From Hyphochytrium catenoides (Eukaryota > Sar > Hyphochytriomycetes > Hyphochytriales > Hyphochytriaceae), in the NCBI GenBank assembly GCA_900088475.1, contig FLMG01001936.1:12901-28835 (forward strand): DNA of 15,935 nt, given 5' to 3'. The notes below the pieces were generated by a model. The model worked only from the letters and a program-made list of their open reading frames with translations, searched no databases and was not told the DNA's origin. Below, piece by piece: positions 1 through 10,173 of this stretch (the first letter of the stretch is position 1; the number at the start of each line of letters is the position of its first letter). Position numbers and translations under genes: made by a program.

Positions 1-3000
1 CTGGTGGAAAGATATGCGGAGCTAGAGGATGAGTGATTCAGAGACGGCGGGAGGCACTCCATGCTATCCGAGCAAGGGACAAAGATAGGAGGAGGCAGCT
101 CATTGTCTCCGTTGAAAAGAGAGAGGCAGAAGAAGAGAGGGACAGAGGAAACGAGAGAGAGAAAACGAGAAGGCAAGGGCTCTGTAAACTTCAGACGCTG
201 CGAGGAAATGGGTGTTACTTAGAAGTCCAACCACCTTGATGCTTCTCTTTAGAAATATGGAGACTCTCAGCCCTGCCTCCTGAGCCTAGCGGAGGAGACA
301 GACTTTCTCGACCTCGCCAGCAGCACAAAGTCAGTGCAAATCCTGAGAGCAGTCCGATAAAGACTCTCTCTCTCTCTCTTAAGAATCCTCTCTCTCTCTC
401 TTTCTCTCTTTCTTTTCTCTCTCTTTTTTCGCAATATGTTGATAATCCTCTCTCGTCGCTTTTGAGGGTTAGAATGTGCTCTTCAAGCGCTAAACTGTGG
501 TCAATCTCTCCTGCAGAACCCTGAAGAAGACGATCACTGTGCCAGGCTTCTATATTCTCTACTTCTTTCGCTGTGATGACTCTCCCGATCCCGTCTCCTT
601 CAAGGTGAGGTGCTAGGTCTGTTGTATGGCCTGTCTTTCCAGCATGCCCATGTTTGTTCCCTAACTCTCTTTCTCATTCTCTCTAACTGTCTCTCCTAAT
701 TTTTTCTCTCTCTCTCTCGATGTCTCTGCTCTCTGTTTCTGACGCTCGCTCTCGATTGTTGTCCGATCGCTTACTCCTCTGGCGCCAATCTCTTGGCATT
801 TTCATTCTCGTAGATGGAGGCGGCCCTGATCAACCCTGGGCCCAACTATCTTCCGAGCGGGGATTCCAGTCTCCCATCTCTTTATCTTCTCTTCTTTGTC
901 ATCTTATCAGGGCTTTGCGGACTCTGGCTGCGCGAATTGAAGAACAGAAAGGACAAGGCACGGCTTCCATGTTTTTCTCTCCTCTATATGCCATCGTTTC
1001 TTCCCTGCCTGACGTCTTCACATGAGTTACGGCGCTTCCCGATCTCTTCACTTTGCCATTGGCCTTGGGTTGCCAATAGTCAAGGCCCTCTCCTCTTTTA
1101 TCTCTTCTACCTTTCTAGTTAGACAGTTCTGCCGATGACATGACCCTCACTCTTCGTCTTTCATTGGCGGCGCAGGTTCACCAGGTTCACAAGCTAATGG
1201 CGCTGGTGATCCTGTTCAAAGTCCTGGCAGTAGGGGCAGAAGGCCTGCGGTACCATTATGTAAAGACCACGGGAGACCCCTCAGGCTGGAATATCGTCTA
1301 CTATATCTTCGCATTCCTGAAGGTACGCAAGGTTTTGAGACACCGGCCCCACCAGGGAAAGGAGGTGGTTAACTGTCTGATCGTCAACGGCTGGGATTAG
1401 GAAAGGCTGGATGATGGGGCGCGAGACAGACAGCAAAAACTCCTTGATCCTCGCTCTTCTTTGCTTTTTCGTCAAGAGCCTTTCCAGTGGCCCTTCGATA
1501 GTGCTGCTTACCATCAATCATAAGCTGGGCCTGAACTTGCTCTTTCCATTTCCGCTCACGGCGTTCTAGGGCGTATTAATGTTTATCGTTATCCTGCTGA
1601 TTGGCAGCGGCTGGTCTCTTCTTAAGGTGGGCGTCTTCCTCTGCTAGTGGATGCGTCTATGCCTCGTGTGGCTTATCGGCCTCATTTAAAGTCGTTCGAC
1701 GTGACCTACTGGGGATACCGGGGCAATGTGTGCGCGATTACCTTTCCTCCTGCTCTGCGCAAACATCAAACTGCCCAAACTTCCGAACGCTCACTGATAG
1801 TGCAGTATCCCCGAGTCATTCACCTGACATCGACAATGCTTCTCCCTCTTGTAGCCCTTCTTGAGCGAGCGCGAAAAGAAGTTGATCATGACTGTTCTAG
1901 CACTGCAGGTAAATGGATAATTATATCGAGAGGGAGGTCCTTTTGGCCTTATCCAGAGCTGAGTTCAGACACAGAGAAGTGATGACGATGGGCGAAACTT
2001 GGGAAGGGATCAGAGCTAGGAAACGACGGAACAGTGGGAATATGACCTAGAAAAAGAGAAGGAAATCTTAAGTGAAATCTTAAGTGGGAGTGGTGCGGCT
2101 AGGAGGGCTGGCCAAGCCGGGAATGAGGGGTGCTTCGAATGCAGCTTGTCCCTACGATATTGAATGGGTCTTCGCGTTCTCTTGGGACCATGCTAAGAAG
2201 AAGGGAATACTCTTTCGTCCGTAGGTCGTGGACAACATCGCACTTATAGTCTTCGAGGAGTCCTCTCCTGGCTCAGTGAAGTGGCTCAACTGGAGAGAGA
2301 TCTTGCATGTGATTGATATTATCTGTTGCTGTGCCATCCTGTTTCCCATCGTTTGGTCCATCAGACAGCTTCGAGAAGCGGTTAGAAATGACGGCAAAGG
2401 TACTTGCCCGCCCATGCTCTAGGCGCTGTCATCGCCGTCCTGGCTCCATGATTTGCTCTTTTGTTATCTCAGTATTAGAGCTGCCTCTCATCCTCTACCT
2501 TGGCCTCATAGGCCCTAGCACCCCGTGCTAACCTCTCTCTTTCCGCCAGCTCAAGTTAATCTCCAGAAGCTGACACAGTTCCGTCAGTTCTACGTGTCCG
2601 TGGTTTGCTACATCTACTTCACACGCATTGCAGTCTTTCTAGTCTCAGCTACGTTGCCCTACAATCTGGTAAGAGATCTTAAGGTTCTTAATCCACTTCT
2701 TTCCTATCCTCTTACGTTTCAAGCTATTTACTTCTCTTCTCTCCTCTTGGATCGGTCATAGCTCCTTGCTCTCAAAGGTAATTGGGTACACTGCGAAAGA
2801 CAGTGATGCTAACACGACACATCTCTCACTTATATTCTTCGCATCCCTGGTTTCCGATATCCCTGTCCCTGATAATTTGAAGACTTGGCTAAGAGTCTTC
2901 TTCACTGAGGGAGCCACAGTTGTCTTCTACACAGTTGTCGGGTGAGCAGACACTTTTACTTTTCTAAGTCTACATCTCTTCATCTACCTACGTGTACCTC

Positions 3001-3447
3001 CATCATACACAAAGAGTATAATCTCTTCGTCTTATATATCCACAACGGCCCTTGCCTACGTTACAGCTCCTAGACTCTCTCGTGTTCTGCTTCGTCGCTC
3101 GCAGCGTCTTGTGCCTGTCTTTGACTCATACTGATTCTCTTATAGGTATAAGTTTAGGCCTGCGGCAGACAATCCCTACATTCCTGTTCGACGGGATGAC
3201 AATGACTTGGTACGACGACCTCATCTTCTGTCTAGGCTACGGAGAACTCAAGGCTCCTGTGCCTCTTCTAATATGCTCTCTCACTTGTCTCTCTTTCGCG
3301 CCTTCGCATCTTTGCTCTTCTCTAATCTCTTTGTCTCTTGTCGCTATGTAGGAGGAGTTCGGGCTCATGGCAGAGGATGAGGACTCTGATCTTGGGGATC
3401 TAAGACCGTCGAAGCCAAGGGCTGTGGATGCGAAATCCTCTCTTTAG
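1..3447 (+). CDS. GPR107: GPR107/GOST-family seven-helix membrane protein, 5' partial
   Basis: This is a Golgi and trafficking membrane protein of the GPR107/108 (lung seven-transmembrane, plant CAND6/7) family. Exons traced with closed phases are 253-329, 517-604, 814-957, 1176-1322, 1570-1626, 1855-1908, 2225-2399, 2550-2668, 2778-2941, 3146-3209 and 3352-3447 (TAG), giving 394 residues. The first two exons give the end of the luminal domain (TVPGFYILYFFRC). The third has the family's NPGPNYLPSGD...LPSLY motif followed by helix 1. Helices 2-7 follow, including the hallmark stretches LFPIVWSIR, VVCYIYFTRI and VGYKFRPAADNPYI. The tail is acidic (MAEDEDSDLGDL). The signal peptide and most of the luminal domain must lie left of the window. 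A tentative exon at about 43-181 reads in a compatible frame to a gtaaac donor and would add a basic linker. The intron at 958-1175 starts with GC. The family call is firm; the region before 253 is not. Confidence 0.9.
363..429. repeat. CT-rich simple repeat in an intron
   Basis: This is a run of CT dinucleotides and short T tracts inside the GPR107-like intron at 330-516. A second, shorter CT run lies at about 659-719 in the next intron. Both are pyrimidine-rich on the coding strand. They may be ordinary microsatellites or extended polypyrimidine tracts; nothing shows a specific function. Confidence 0.8.
958..1175 (+). other. GC-AG intron in the GPR107-like gene
   Basis: The exon before it ends in codons for RKDK and the exon after it begins VHQVHKLMA, which is continuous with the family alignment around helix 2. 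The only junction that keeps both in frame uses a donor reading AAG|gcacgg and an acceptor ggcgcag. No GT donor nearby gives the right phase. GC-AG introns are a known minor class of U2-type introns, but this donor departs from the usual gcaagt. Confidence 0.75.
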
Positions 3448-4732
3448 CCCAACCGTTAGAAAAAATTAGAGCTGCCCTTTGGTCAATCCTACAGGCTTGT
3501 TCTCCCAGTCTTAACTGACCCAGGCTACCTGCTTCCCATCTCCGTTCTTGCCTCTTCCGCGAGGCTTCCTTTAACCCTGCATATACACGTCCCATTCTGC
3601 CGACCGCAAGTAGCCTTTGCTATTGCACATGCCTTTGCTGCCCTCCAGCTAGCTAGCTAGGGACCTTAGGTCTTGTCTTGTTAAATCTACTTTGCTGCTC
3701 AAGTTTCACCTTTATTGGCAGTACGTTAAGTTGTTTCCTCTCTAAACAAGATAGATAAAGAGTACTTTGGTCGTTAGGTTTCTAGCAACACTGAGGCCTC
3801 GGGCCCAACCCTTGTGCAGGGTGATCCAAGAGTCATCGGTGGGTTTTCACTCCTTCGTCCGGAGTCAAATGATGACCTTTTAACATTATCATGAAATGGC
3901 CTATCCTTGCTATGGACCCATGAATCTACCCCGCTTTAGATGGACTCGAGTGTTCTTAACCTTCTCCTGTTATTCCTGCCGCATTATTAAAGCCAAGACG
4001 GTAACTTCCAGAAACTGATTTGGTCGTGTGCAACTTTCACCTCTTCATGCGATGTCGGTCTGAAGAGAATCCTGCCAATCATGAAGTGGTCTACACACGA
4101 GGAGACAAGAGAGAGGATGGCGCAGGTCGATAGACGACCGAGAGGCGTGTCCCAGGTCTAACTCTTAGGGAGAGGTTTGGACGACAGCCACGGAGTCCAA
4201 CGGAGCGGCGCCACGCTCTGACGCACTGATGTGAAGAGGCCTGCAAAGTGCAGGTTGGTGTGAAGATGCGAAAGATGATGGGAGAGAAACTATTCCAACG
4301 GTTTATTTCGTCTATTAATTCTTCTTTAAGATAATTTTCCCGTGGCTGTAGAGTGTCCAACTAGACTACTTTCCCTGAAGGTTTCTTTTGTTTCCGATGC
4401 TTTCAGGAACCGAAACGGACCATCAACGTTGATGGAGGTTGAAGTGCGGCTCCGGCCCACTCTGCTCCCAGGTCCGCTCGTCTGTCTGCCTCGATAGAGG
4501 TCTGAGGCCTGGGGCGCCACGCTGCACGACGAGCCCATTGCTGCACTCTTCCGGTTCGCTCTCTTGCCAACAGTACTGCAGGGTTCGGGTCCGGAGTCAA
4601 TTGTTATAAGAGCACAAGGCGGCCGAGTTGAGTGAGACCTGTGTGATGGAGATGGCTCAGGTACACCGGTAGAGTTTGAGGGGCAAGGTATCGGACCGGC
4701 AGCAGGCACGAACTACGCCTAGGGCTAAGACA
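3448..4732. other. Intergenic region between the GPR107-like gene and the lipase
   Basis: No gene can be supported in these 1,285 bases. The first part should contain the 3' UTR of the GPR107-like gene, and the last part the promoter and 5' UTR of the lipase. Several candidate GT and AG sites at about 4150-4370 could be a 5' UTR intron but cannot be tested here. Open frames on the minus strand (4709-4326 and 4360-4091) are rich in Ser, Pro and Arg, match no family I know, and have no convincing splice partners. I saw no tRNA-like or snRNA-like sequence. Confidence 0.6.
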
Positions 4733-7700
4733 ATGGCAGGATGGGATCAGGTTTCCGTCTTTCTTCTCAATCCCCGCGTCTACGTTCTTCTTTTTGCCTT
4801 GGTGGCCTTTCTTTATCATGTCCCGATGCTCATAGTTGAAAGCTTCGTCCTGAGCGAGTTCCTAGAGCGGGTCAATCAAGATGAGGCTGTGGAACTGGGC
4901 TGTTATAAGGAGGACGATAGAAGGCTCCTGCAGATGTGGATGGTGGTTGCAATATCCCTCCATGCCGCCATGACTTGCTTGTCTTTCCTCAGCACCCTTA
5001 TCGTTATTGGATCTCCAATCTCCTCACCTCATCCTTCCTGGATCCCTGCGGTCACCTCTGCCTATGCCATAGCGCTTGTTGACTTTGGATGGACGGTGTA
5101 TGGCATTGTTCTGGCTGTCAATAAGAAGGAAGTTCTGAAATGTGCAGACCAAAGCGAGCCTACTACTGTGGTACGATTCAATAGTAGCTACGGCTTCTGT
5201 CTTGTCGCGCCAAAATGCATTTCCAATCTAGAGATAGAAGGGGCAACTCTTCTCCTTTCTCTCTTCTAACTACTTTTGAAGATCTCTTACGCTATCCTTA
5301 CTGGCATCCTTCATCTTCATCTTCTTCTTCTTAGAGATCTTCTCACCTTTACTTACCGCTTCTCTCCCACATCCTCTGACGATGTCGCAATGTATTGAAC
5401 CTTCATCTCCAGGCCCTGGTCGGGATCATTCTCCTGGTGCAGTTTATTCTGTCAGTGGTGTCGACTTTCTTTTGGTTCCTATTTCAAGTCTTTTGCAGTA
5501 GTCCAATGTCGCGCCAAGAAGGGCAATACAAGCAGTCTTTCGCTTCTCTCTGCAGCACTATGTTCTCCCTCTTCTCTTGCCAGCCTTCCAGCCGCCACAA
5601 GGAAATCTGGGAAAGGTAAAGAACGCCTATCTAAGCACAACGCTAAGGGCCTTTCCACTCCTATATTGTGAAAGGAGGGGGCGCCTCTCATGTCTCCTCC
5701 AAGAAAGCGACAGTAACCGATTGCCTTTCTTTTAATTGTACGGTAGGATGGGAAATATGCTGGCGGACCATCTCTTGATAAGCCGCGGGGAGGCTCTGTA
5801 CGCTCGGGTAGATCTGGAGGATTTGCGCTTCTCCCTATCGTTAGTGCGAAAGAAACACATTGAGGTACTCCCAAAGTCGTGGTTCCTTGTTTCGCCCTCC
5901 CCAGGTTTCTCTTGGGCTGACCTCTGGAAGCTCTATCTGACCCATTAAACTAACGCTGGCAACAACTTACCTTGACCTTAGGAGCGAAGAGAAGAAAAGG
6001 AAGTCAATATGCATAGAGCCTTCACTGCCCAGAATCAAATTCTAATCTCTGAGGTAGAGCTTGAAGATATTCAGCGGTATTCTAAGATCTCGATAGCCAT
6101 GTACGGTTGGATGGTCTTCCTGGCAGGCTACCCTGCCTCCTACGTCCACTATATATGCTCCTGTCGGTTTCTCTCGGGTTGTGTCCACTCCGCTTGGAGA
6201 ACAGTCAAGCTTAAGGCAGATTCCTGCTATAGGACCAGAGCCTCAGCTTTTGTCTCTATGGCTAACCTTAAGCCCGATGATGTCCTTTACCTGAACTTTT
6301 TCAACGATATTCACAAGTCTCCGTATGGTATCGTTAAGATAGACGAGAGGAAAGAACTCGTTATTGCCATCAGAGGAAGCCTCAGCATGGGAGATATTAT
6401 CAGCGACGGCCTGGCGATGGCGGAGGAGTTGCAGGTGAGCTGGAGATAAACCACAGAAACATTACACAAGGAGAGAGGTCATATAGTCTCCTTTTGAGAG
6501 ATCGGTTGGCACTACTGAGTAACTGTTCCTTGCAGCCAGGAGAGATTGAGGTGGACTGGACGGCGTACACACATGCCGGATTTCTAGCGTCTAGCCGAAA
6601 TATATTTGAGCACCTCAACAAGGGTGTACGACGAGAGATCTTGGACGAGTATCTCATAAAGCAGAAATACCAGCTTATCGTTACTGGCCACTCCCTTGGG
6701 GCAGGTAGGGAATGAATGAGACCGGATAAACGAAGGCGTTGATTTGGTTCCTTACCGTTCTTGTACGCCGGTAGCCATAGGCACACTACTGTCAGCTATG
6801 CTTAGGAAAGAGTTCAAGGACTTGAAGGCGTTTCTTTATGCGCCACCACCAATGCTGGATCCAAAGACGGCCGCTTGGGGAAAGAGCTTCATGACAACCG
6901 TAATCAATAGGAACGACATAGTTGCAAGGTTAAGCGAGAGGTCTGTCGCTTATCTGCGGGAAGAGATGATCGAAGAGTACGCGAAGGTGAAAGAATTCCT
7001 CTGGCTGTTCGCTGCTCTTCCAAAATCACGTCTCTAGTTAACCATGAGCTAAGCTTCATTCTCTGTAGACCTCTGCTGCTTCACTATTCCAGCTCATACA
7101 GCCCCCACTCGGTTCTCTTGGAGACCTTAGTTTGCGGGAGTCTATCAGAAGCATTGGCAAAAGGAAAGACTCTAAGACTGTAAGCCGCACCACATCTGAG
7201 ATGGCAGAGTTGACGGTAGAAGTCTCACCCGAGGTTGCTCCTCCTGATAGTAAAATGGTAAGACTCTATTGCTTTGCGTTCAGTGCTTCAACTAACCCCT
7301 ACCTTTAGGAGATTCCCATCAATCCAGAACGGGATAGCTCTGAAGTCATCTCAAACTCAGCCCCTGGCTCATCGGTGGCGGGGGTCCATGACCTAGAAGA
7401 TCTCGGAGAGAAGCCTGGAGTCCCCGTTAAGGTACTTTTGTGCCCATGATTTCAGAACCTGCGATTCATCTAGGGAAGTTGATCCCAAGAGACCAAGAGA
7501 AGGGCGGCGGTCGAGCGAAAGTAACTGATGTCTGATTGCAGGAACTACTCTCCCGAAGAGATTCGATCTCCATTGCGGACAAAATAAAGTCTCGATTTGC
7601 CAAGAAGCCGGGTCAGTTTCCAGAGTTATGTCTTGCAGGTCGGCTGATTCTTCTCACTACCGTGAGAAGAAGGAGTAAGACGTCTTTGGGGCGGGCTTTT

Positions 7701-8178
7701 GCAAGACGAGAGGTAAGGGCTTGGCAGTCACTTTATCTAGTCACACACCGGCTACGCTCTTGCTTACCTGGCACATACTCCAGGAGAAAATTTTAGTGGA
7801 GGAAGTTCAGCATGAGAACTTCGCTCGTCTCTTCCTGCCAGGCTCATCTTGCATCATCGACCACATGCCCTGGATCTGTAAGTTCACGATTTATAAGCCT
7901 TGAGGCACTTATGGTTGACTCATTAGAGGGATGGGCTCTAACATGGACGCCGCTTCGTAGACGGTGAAGTCATTGAGAAGGCGGTAAAGCAGTACCGAGA
8001 ATCGCACTGTAATGTTGACGAGTATGGAGAGATGCCCATTGCAAGAATAGAGATAGACTCCTCTACCAGTCCCACCGTTACTCCAGATGGCCCGGAGAGG
8101 AAGGAAGCTACTGGAGGAGAGATTGGAGTGGTTATCCGAGTACCTCCCTCTCCCTACCAGAGCTTGGGCTCTCCATAA
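4733..8178 (+). CDS. DAGL: sn1-specific diacylglycerol lipase (class 3 lipase, DAGL type)
   Basis: This is a membrane serine lipase that cleaves the sn-1 acyl chain of diacylglycerol to give 2-monoacylglycerol. The eleven exons are 4733-5170, 5413-5615, 5747-5864, 5982-6434, 6536-6704, 6775-6986, 7069-7257, 7309-7431, 7542-7712, 7784-7877 and 7961-8178, giving 795 residues. Four N-terminal membrane segments lie near residues 14-40, 68-93, 103-129 and 147-172, the DAGL arrangement. The alpha/beta-hydrolase domain follows, with KELVIAIRGS, the nucleophile elbow GHSLGAG (Ser457), the probable catalytic Asp508 in NRNDIVARL, and the probable His719 in DHMPWIYGE. The Ser-Asp spacing of 51 is close to that of animal DAGL-alpha. 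A low-complexity insert at about 550-650 separates Asp and His, as the regulatory loop does in the family. The ATG at 4733 opens directly into the first helix; the upstream in-frame codons lack an ATG. The lipase class is certain; in vivo substrate is inferred. Confidence 0.93.
7612..7638 (+). other. In-frame 27-base GT..AG segment inside a lipase exon
   Basis: This segment begins gtcagt, ends ttgcag, is exactly nine codons long and contains no stop. Read through, it gives GQFPELCLAG before RLILL, which fits the family's P-x-L-x-PPG-R-[IL]-I segment, so I keep it as coding. At 27 bases it would be too short for a normal spliceosomal intron. Confidence 0.5.
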
Positions 8179-8286
8179 ATCAGGTGTGACATTTAACCTT
8201 ACGATTGGTGTCCCTTTGCCTGTGCTCCCAGGCGAAGGTTTACTTTCTTAGAACTTTGTCTATCTAGGTGGACCTCTAGCCGGTTA

Positions 8287-9579
8287 TCACATCTGACTCC
8301 GCCAAAACGTGTCTAATCTCCATTCCAGGCTATCGATGGCTGTGTTTTGTTGGTCGAGGAAGGCGAGAACTTTTTCCAACTATAACAAAAATGATGGAAA
8401 GGATGAGGAATGCGCCAGAGAGGGGGATATCTTTCTACAAATCTCACGCACCATCTTTCTTGAGCTGTCTTGTGCGATGGTTAGATGGCCGAAGTATCCC
8501 TCTTTCTTTAAGGTATCAAATGGTAACTCGGCACTGGCTTCTTCCTCTTCTGACGCTTTCTCACAGTTCCATGAGACCCTATGTACAAATAAATTGAACT
8601 CGTACTCAGACGACGACAGGAAGTAACTCACCGTAGTCCTTTCGGTAGTCCATATTGGGCAACAATTCTGCCGGCGCCGCTTTGAGGGTTCACTTTGACA
8701 GGCAATCTGCCACTTTGGTCCATGGCTTGATACGAGAGCCGTTCTTTCCCTATTGGAGTGGCCACCGAGGCGGAAGTTGGCTGCTTTGCAATCATAGACG
8801 TAAGCATGCATCCATTCACTTCTTCCTCTTCGACTGATGATACTTCAGAAGTGCGATCGAATTCATAGTCCTTTGGGGCGGACCAATCTAATGGTGAGGA
8901 CTCGGTCTGCTCGTCATTGGAAGATGGAGATCGGCGGCCTTGACCAATAACGAGCTTTGGATGGAGGTTCCCAAGAGGCTTCACTTTCCTGGAAGTCGTA
9001 GATGGCACATCAAAAGACTTGTTAGATCAGTAGACACTTGATTTTGACAGACCCATACATCCAATGGAGGCTTACCTAGCCTTCGCAACATCACGATAAG
9101 CTGCCAACTCCTCCTCCTCATCGATTTTGTGAATCTCTCTAATGATGCGGGAGGACGACCGAAGACGACTGGAATTGAAGTACACGCAATAAACCAGTCT
9201 AATTAGGCATGTGAAGGGCCTTATCACGGGGGCTCTCTTGAAATTCACGGAAGTGCTGAAGCTAAAGAGTGAAGAATAATGTGGAACTGTCCGATCAAAC
9301 AGGGTCTGCCTTTGTCGCCCCCACCTGAGTATGTCAAAGGCTCCATCTTTCCAACTCTGTACATCCTCCCAAGCCTCCTGGGTTAGCTTTTGGTATCTGC
9401 CTTTGAGATTGGCATGGGATATTTTAAAGTGTAGGACTGGTTAGAAACAACGTAGGATCTACCGCTATTGAGAACTTAGACCTACTAAGAAGCTCATCGA
9501 TATTGGCGGTGACAGTAATAAGGTCATGCGGGTAATCATAGGGACTGAAGAGTGCTGTCTCCTCATCATCCAGGACCAT
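8287..9579 (-). CDS. Hypothetical protein of 310 residues, six exons
   Basis: I do not recognise this gene. Minus-strand exons are 9579-9482, 9396-9325, 9261-9076, 8988-8632, 8578-8452 and 8379-8287 (TGA), and all phases close. The N-terminus is acidic and predicted helical (ANIDELLSRYQKLTQEAWED). The third exon has a weakly hydrophobic stretch at residues 72-85 (PFTCLIRLVYCVYF), then a basic, Ser-rich segment and a charged helix with four Glu at 105-108. Residues 120-230 are Ser/Pro/Glu-rich and probably disordered. The C-terminal 30 residues look like an amphipathic helix ending in DSLEWRLDTFWRSQM. The third exon is the weakest join: an alternative 59-base intron (gtgata...ttccag) lies inside it but does not give a compatible phase. 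The start is the first ATG after an in-frame TAA. It converges with the lipase, leaving 108 bases between stops. A distant link to adaptor or SNARE-associated helical proteins is possible but is only a guess. Confidence 0.65.
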
Positions 9580-10173
9580 TATTTAGATACATATAGCGCG
9601 CATCTAGACGCCAGTCGTACTTCACGCTCGGCCCGAATGCCTAGAGCTTAAGCTTGAGACATCCCTTCAGCTGTAACTCTCATTCGCTTTGAGTGGAAAT
9701 TGGTAGAATGGGCCTCCAAAGAGGTTGCGTCCAGAAGGAGAGGAGGCCCAAGGACTGCTTTTTGATCAACGAAATACGTTTTGAGAATTCAAAAATCACT
9801 TTTCGGAATCTATTTGGGTGCGCTTCGTAATTGAATTTGACTTTTGAGTATTTCGCGCAAAAGGAAGCGCGAGATTGGCCCGGTAAAAGGCCTGTTACTG
9901 CCTATCCCAAACTATAGATCCCCAGCGGATTGAATGGAGTATGGCATTTGAAGACAGGTGTGACTGACTGTGTCTTGAGAACTTCCTGTCCTCCGACGCC
10001 AGACTGTATTTTTCCCTCGATAAGTGTAGCCTGTCCTTGGGCTGTGCGCCACCGTACGCAACTTCTGCTGAGAACAGAATTTCCTGGACTTTCTTCGACA
10101 TTGGGGGGTCTGCTGTCGACGCCTGGCATCCGGTCCGGAGGCAGTAAAGATTCCAGGCTGGAGACCGCTAGGT
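9580..10173. other. Spacer between DPH5 and the unknown gene
   Basis: Reading on the minus strand, this holds the DPH5 3' UTR and then the upstream region of the unknown gene. A TATA-like gctatatgtat lies about 10-20 bases before its ATG (about 9588-9598). A 68-codon open frame (10101-9895) and a 92-codon one (10177-9902) overlap each other on the minus strand. Neither resembles a known protein or has clear splice sites, so neither is called as a gene. Confidence 0.5.

Noticed and set aside
3868-4018. Possible C/D snoRNA (tgatga followed by ctga)
   Set aside because: The boxes are about 150 bases apart, no terminal stem is evident and the motifs are short enough to occur by chance.
4326-4709. 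Minus-strand frame of 128 codons upstream of the lipase
   Set aside because: Ser/Pro-rich with no recognisable domain, and it overlaps the expected lipase promoter and 5' UTR. Kept only as a low-interest finding for its internal MGSSCS start.
8380-8811. Minus-strand frame of 143 codons
   Set aside because: It reads partly in the frame of an exon of the unknown gene, but crosses a clear 53-base intron (gtgagt...catag) and then leaves the coding frame.
9184-9242. Candidate 59-base intron (gtgata...ttccag) inside exon 3 of the unknown gene
   Set aside because: Its size and ends look right, but no frame of the upstream exon gives the phase needed by the downstream reading frame.
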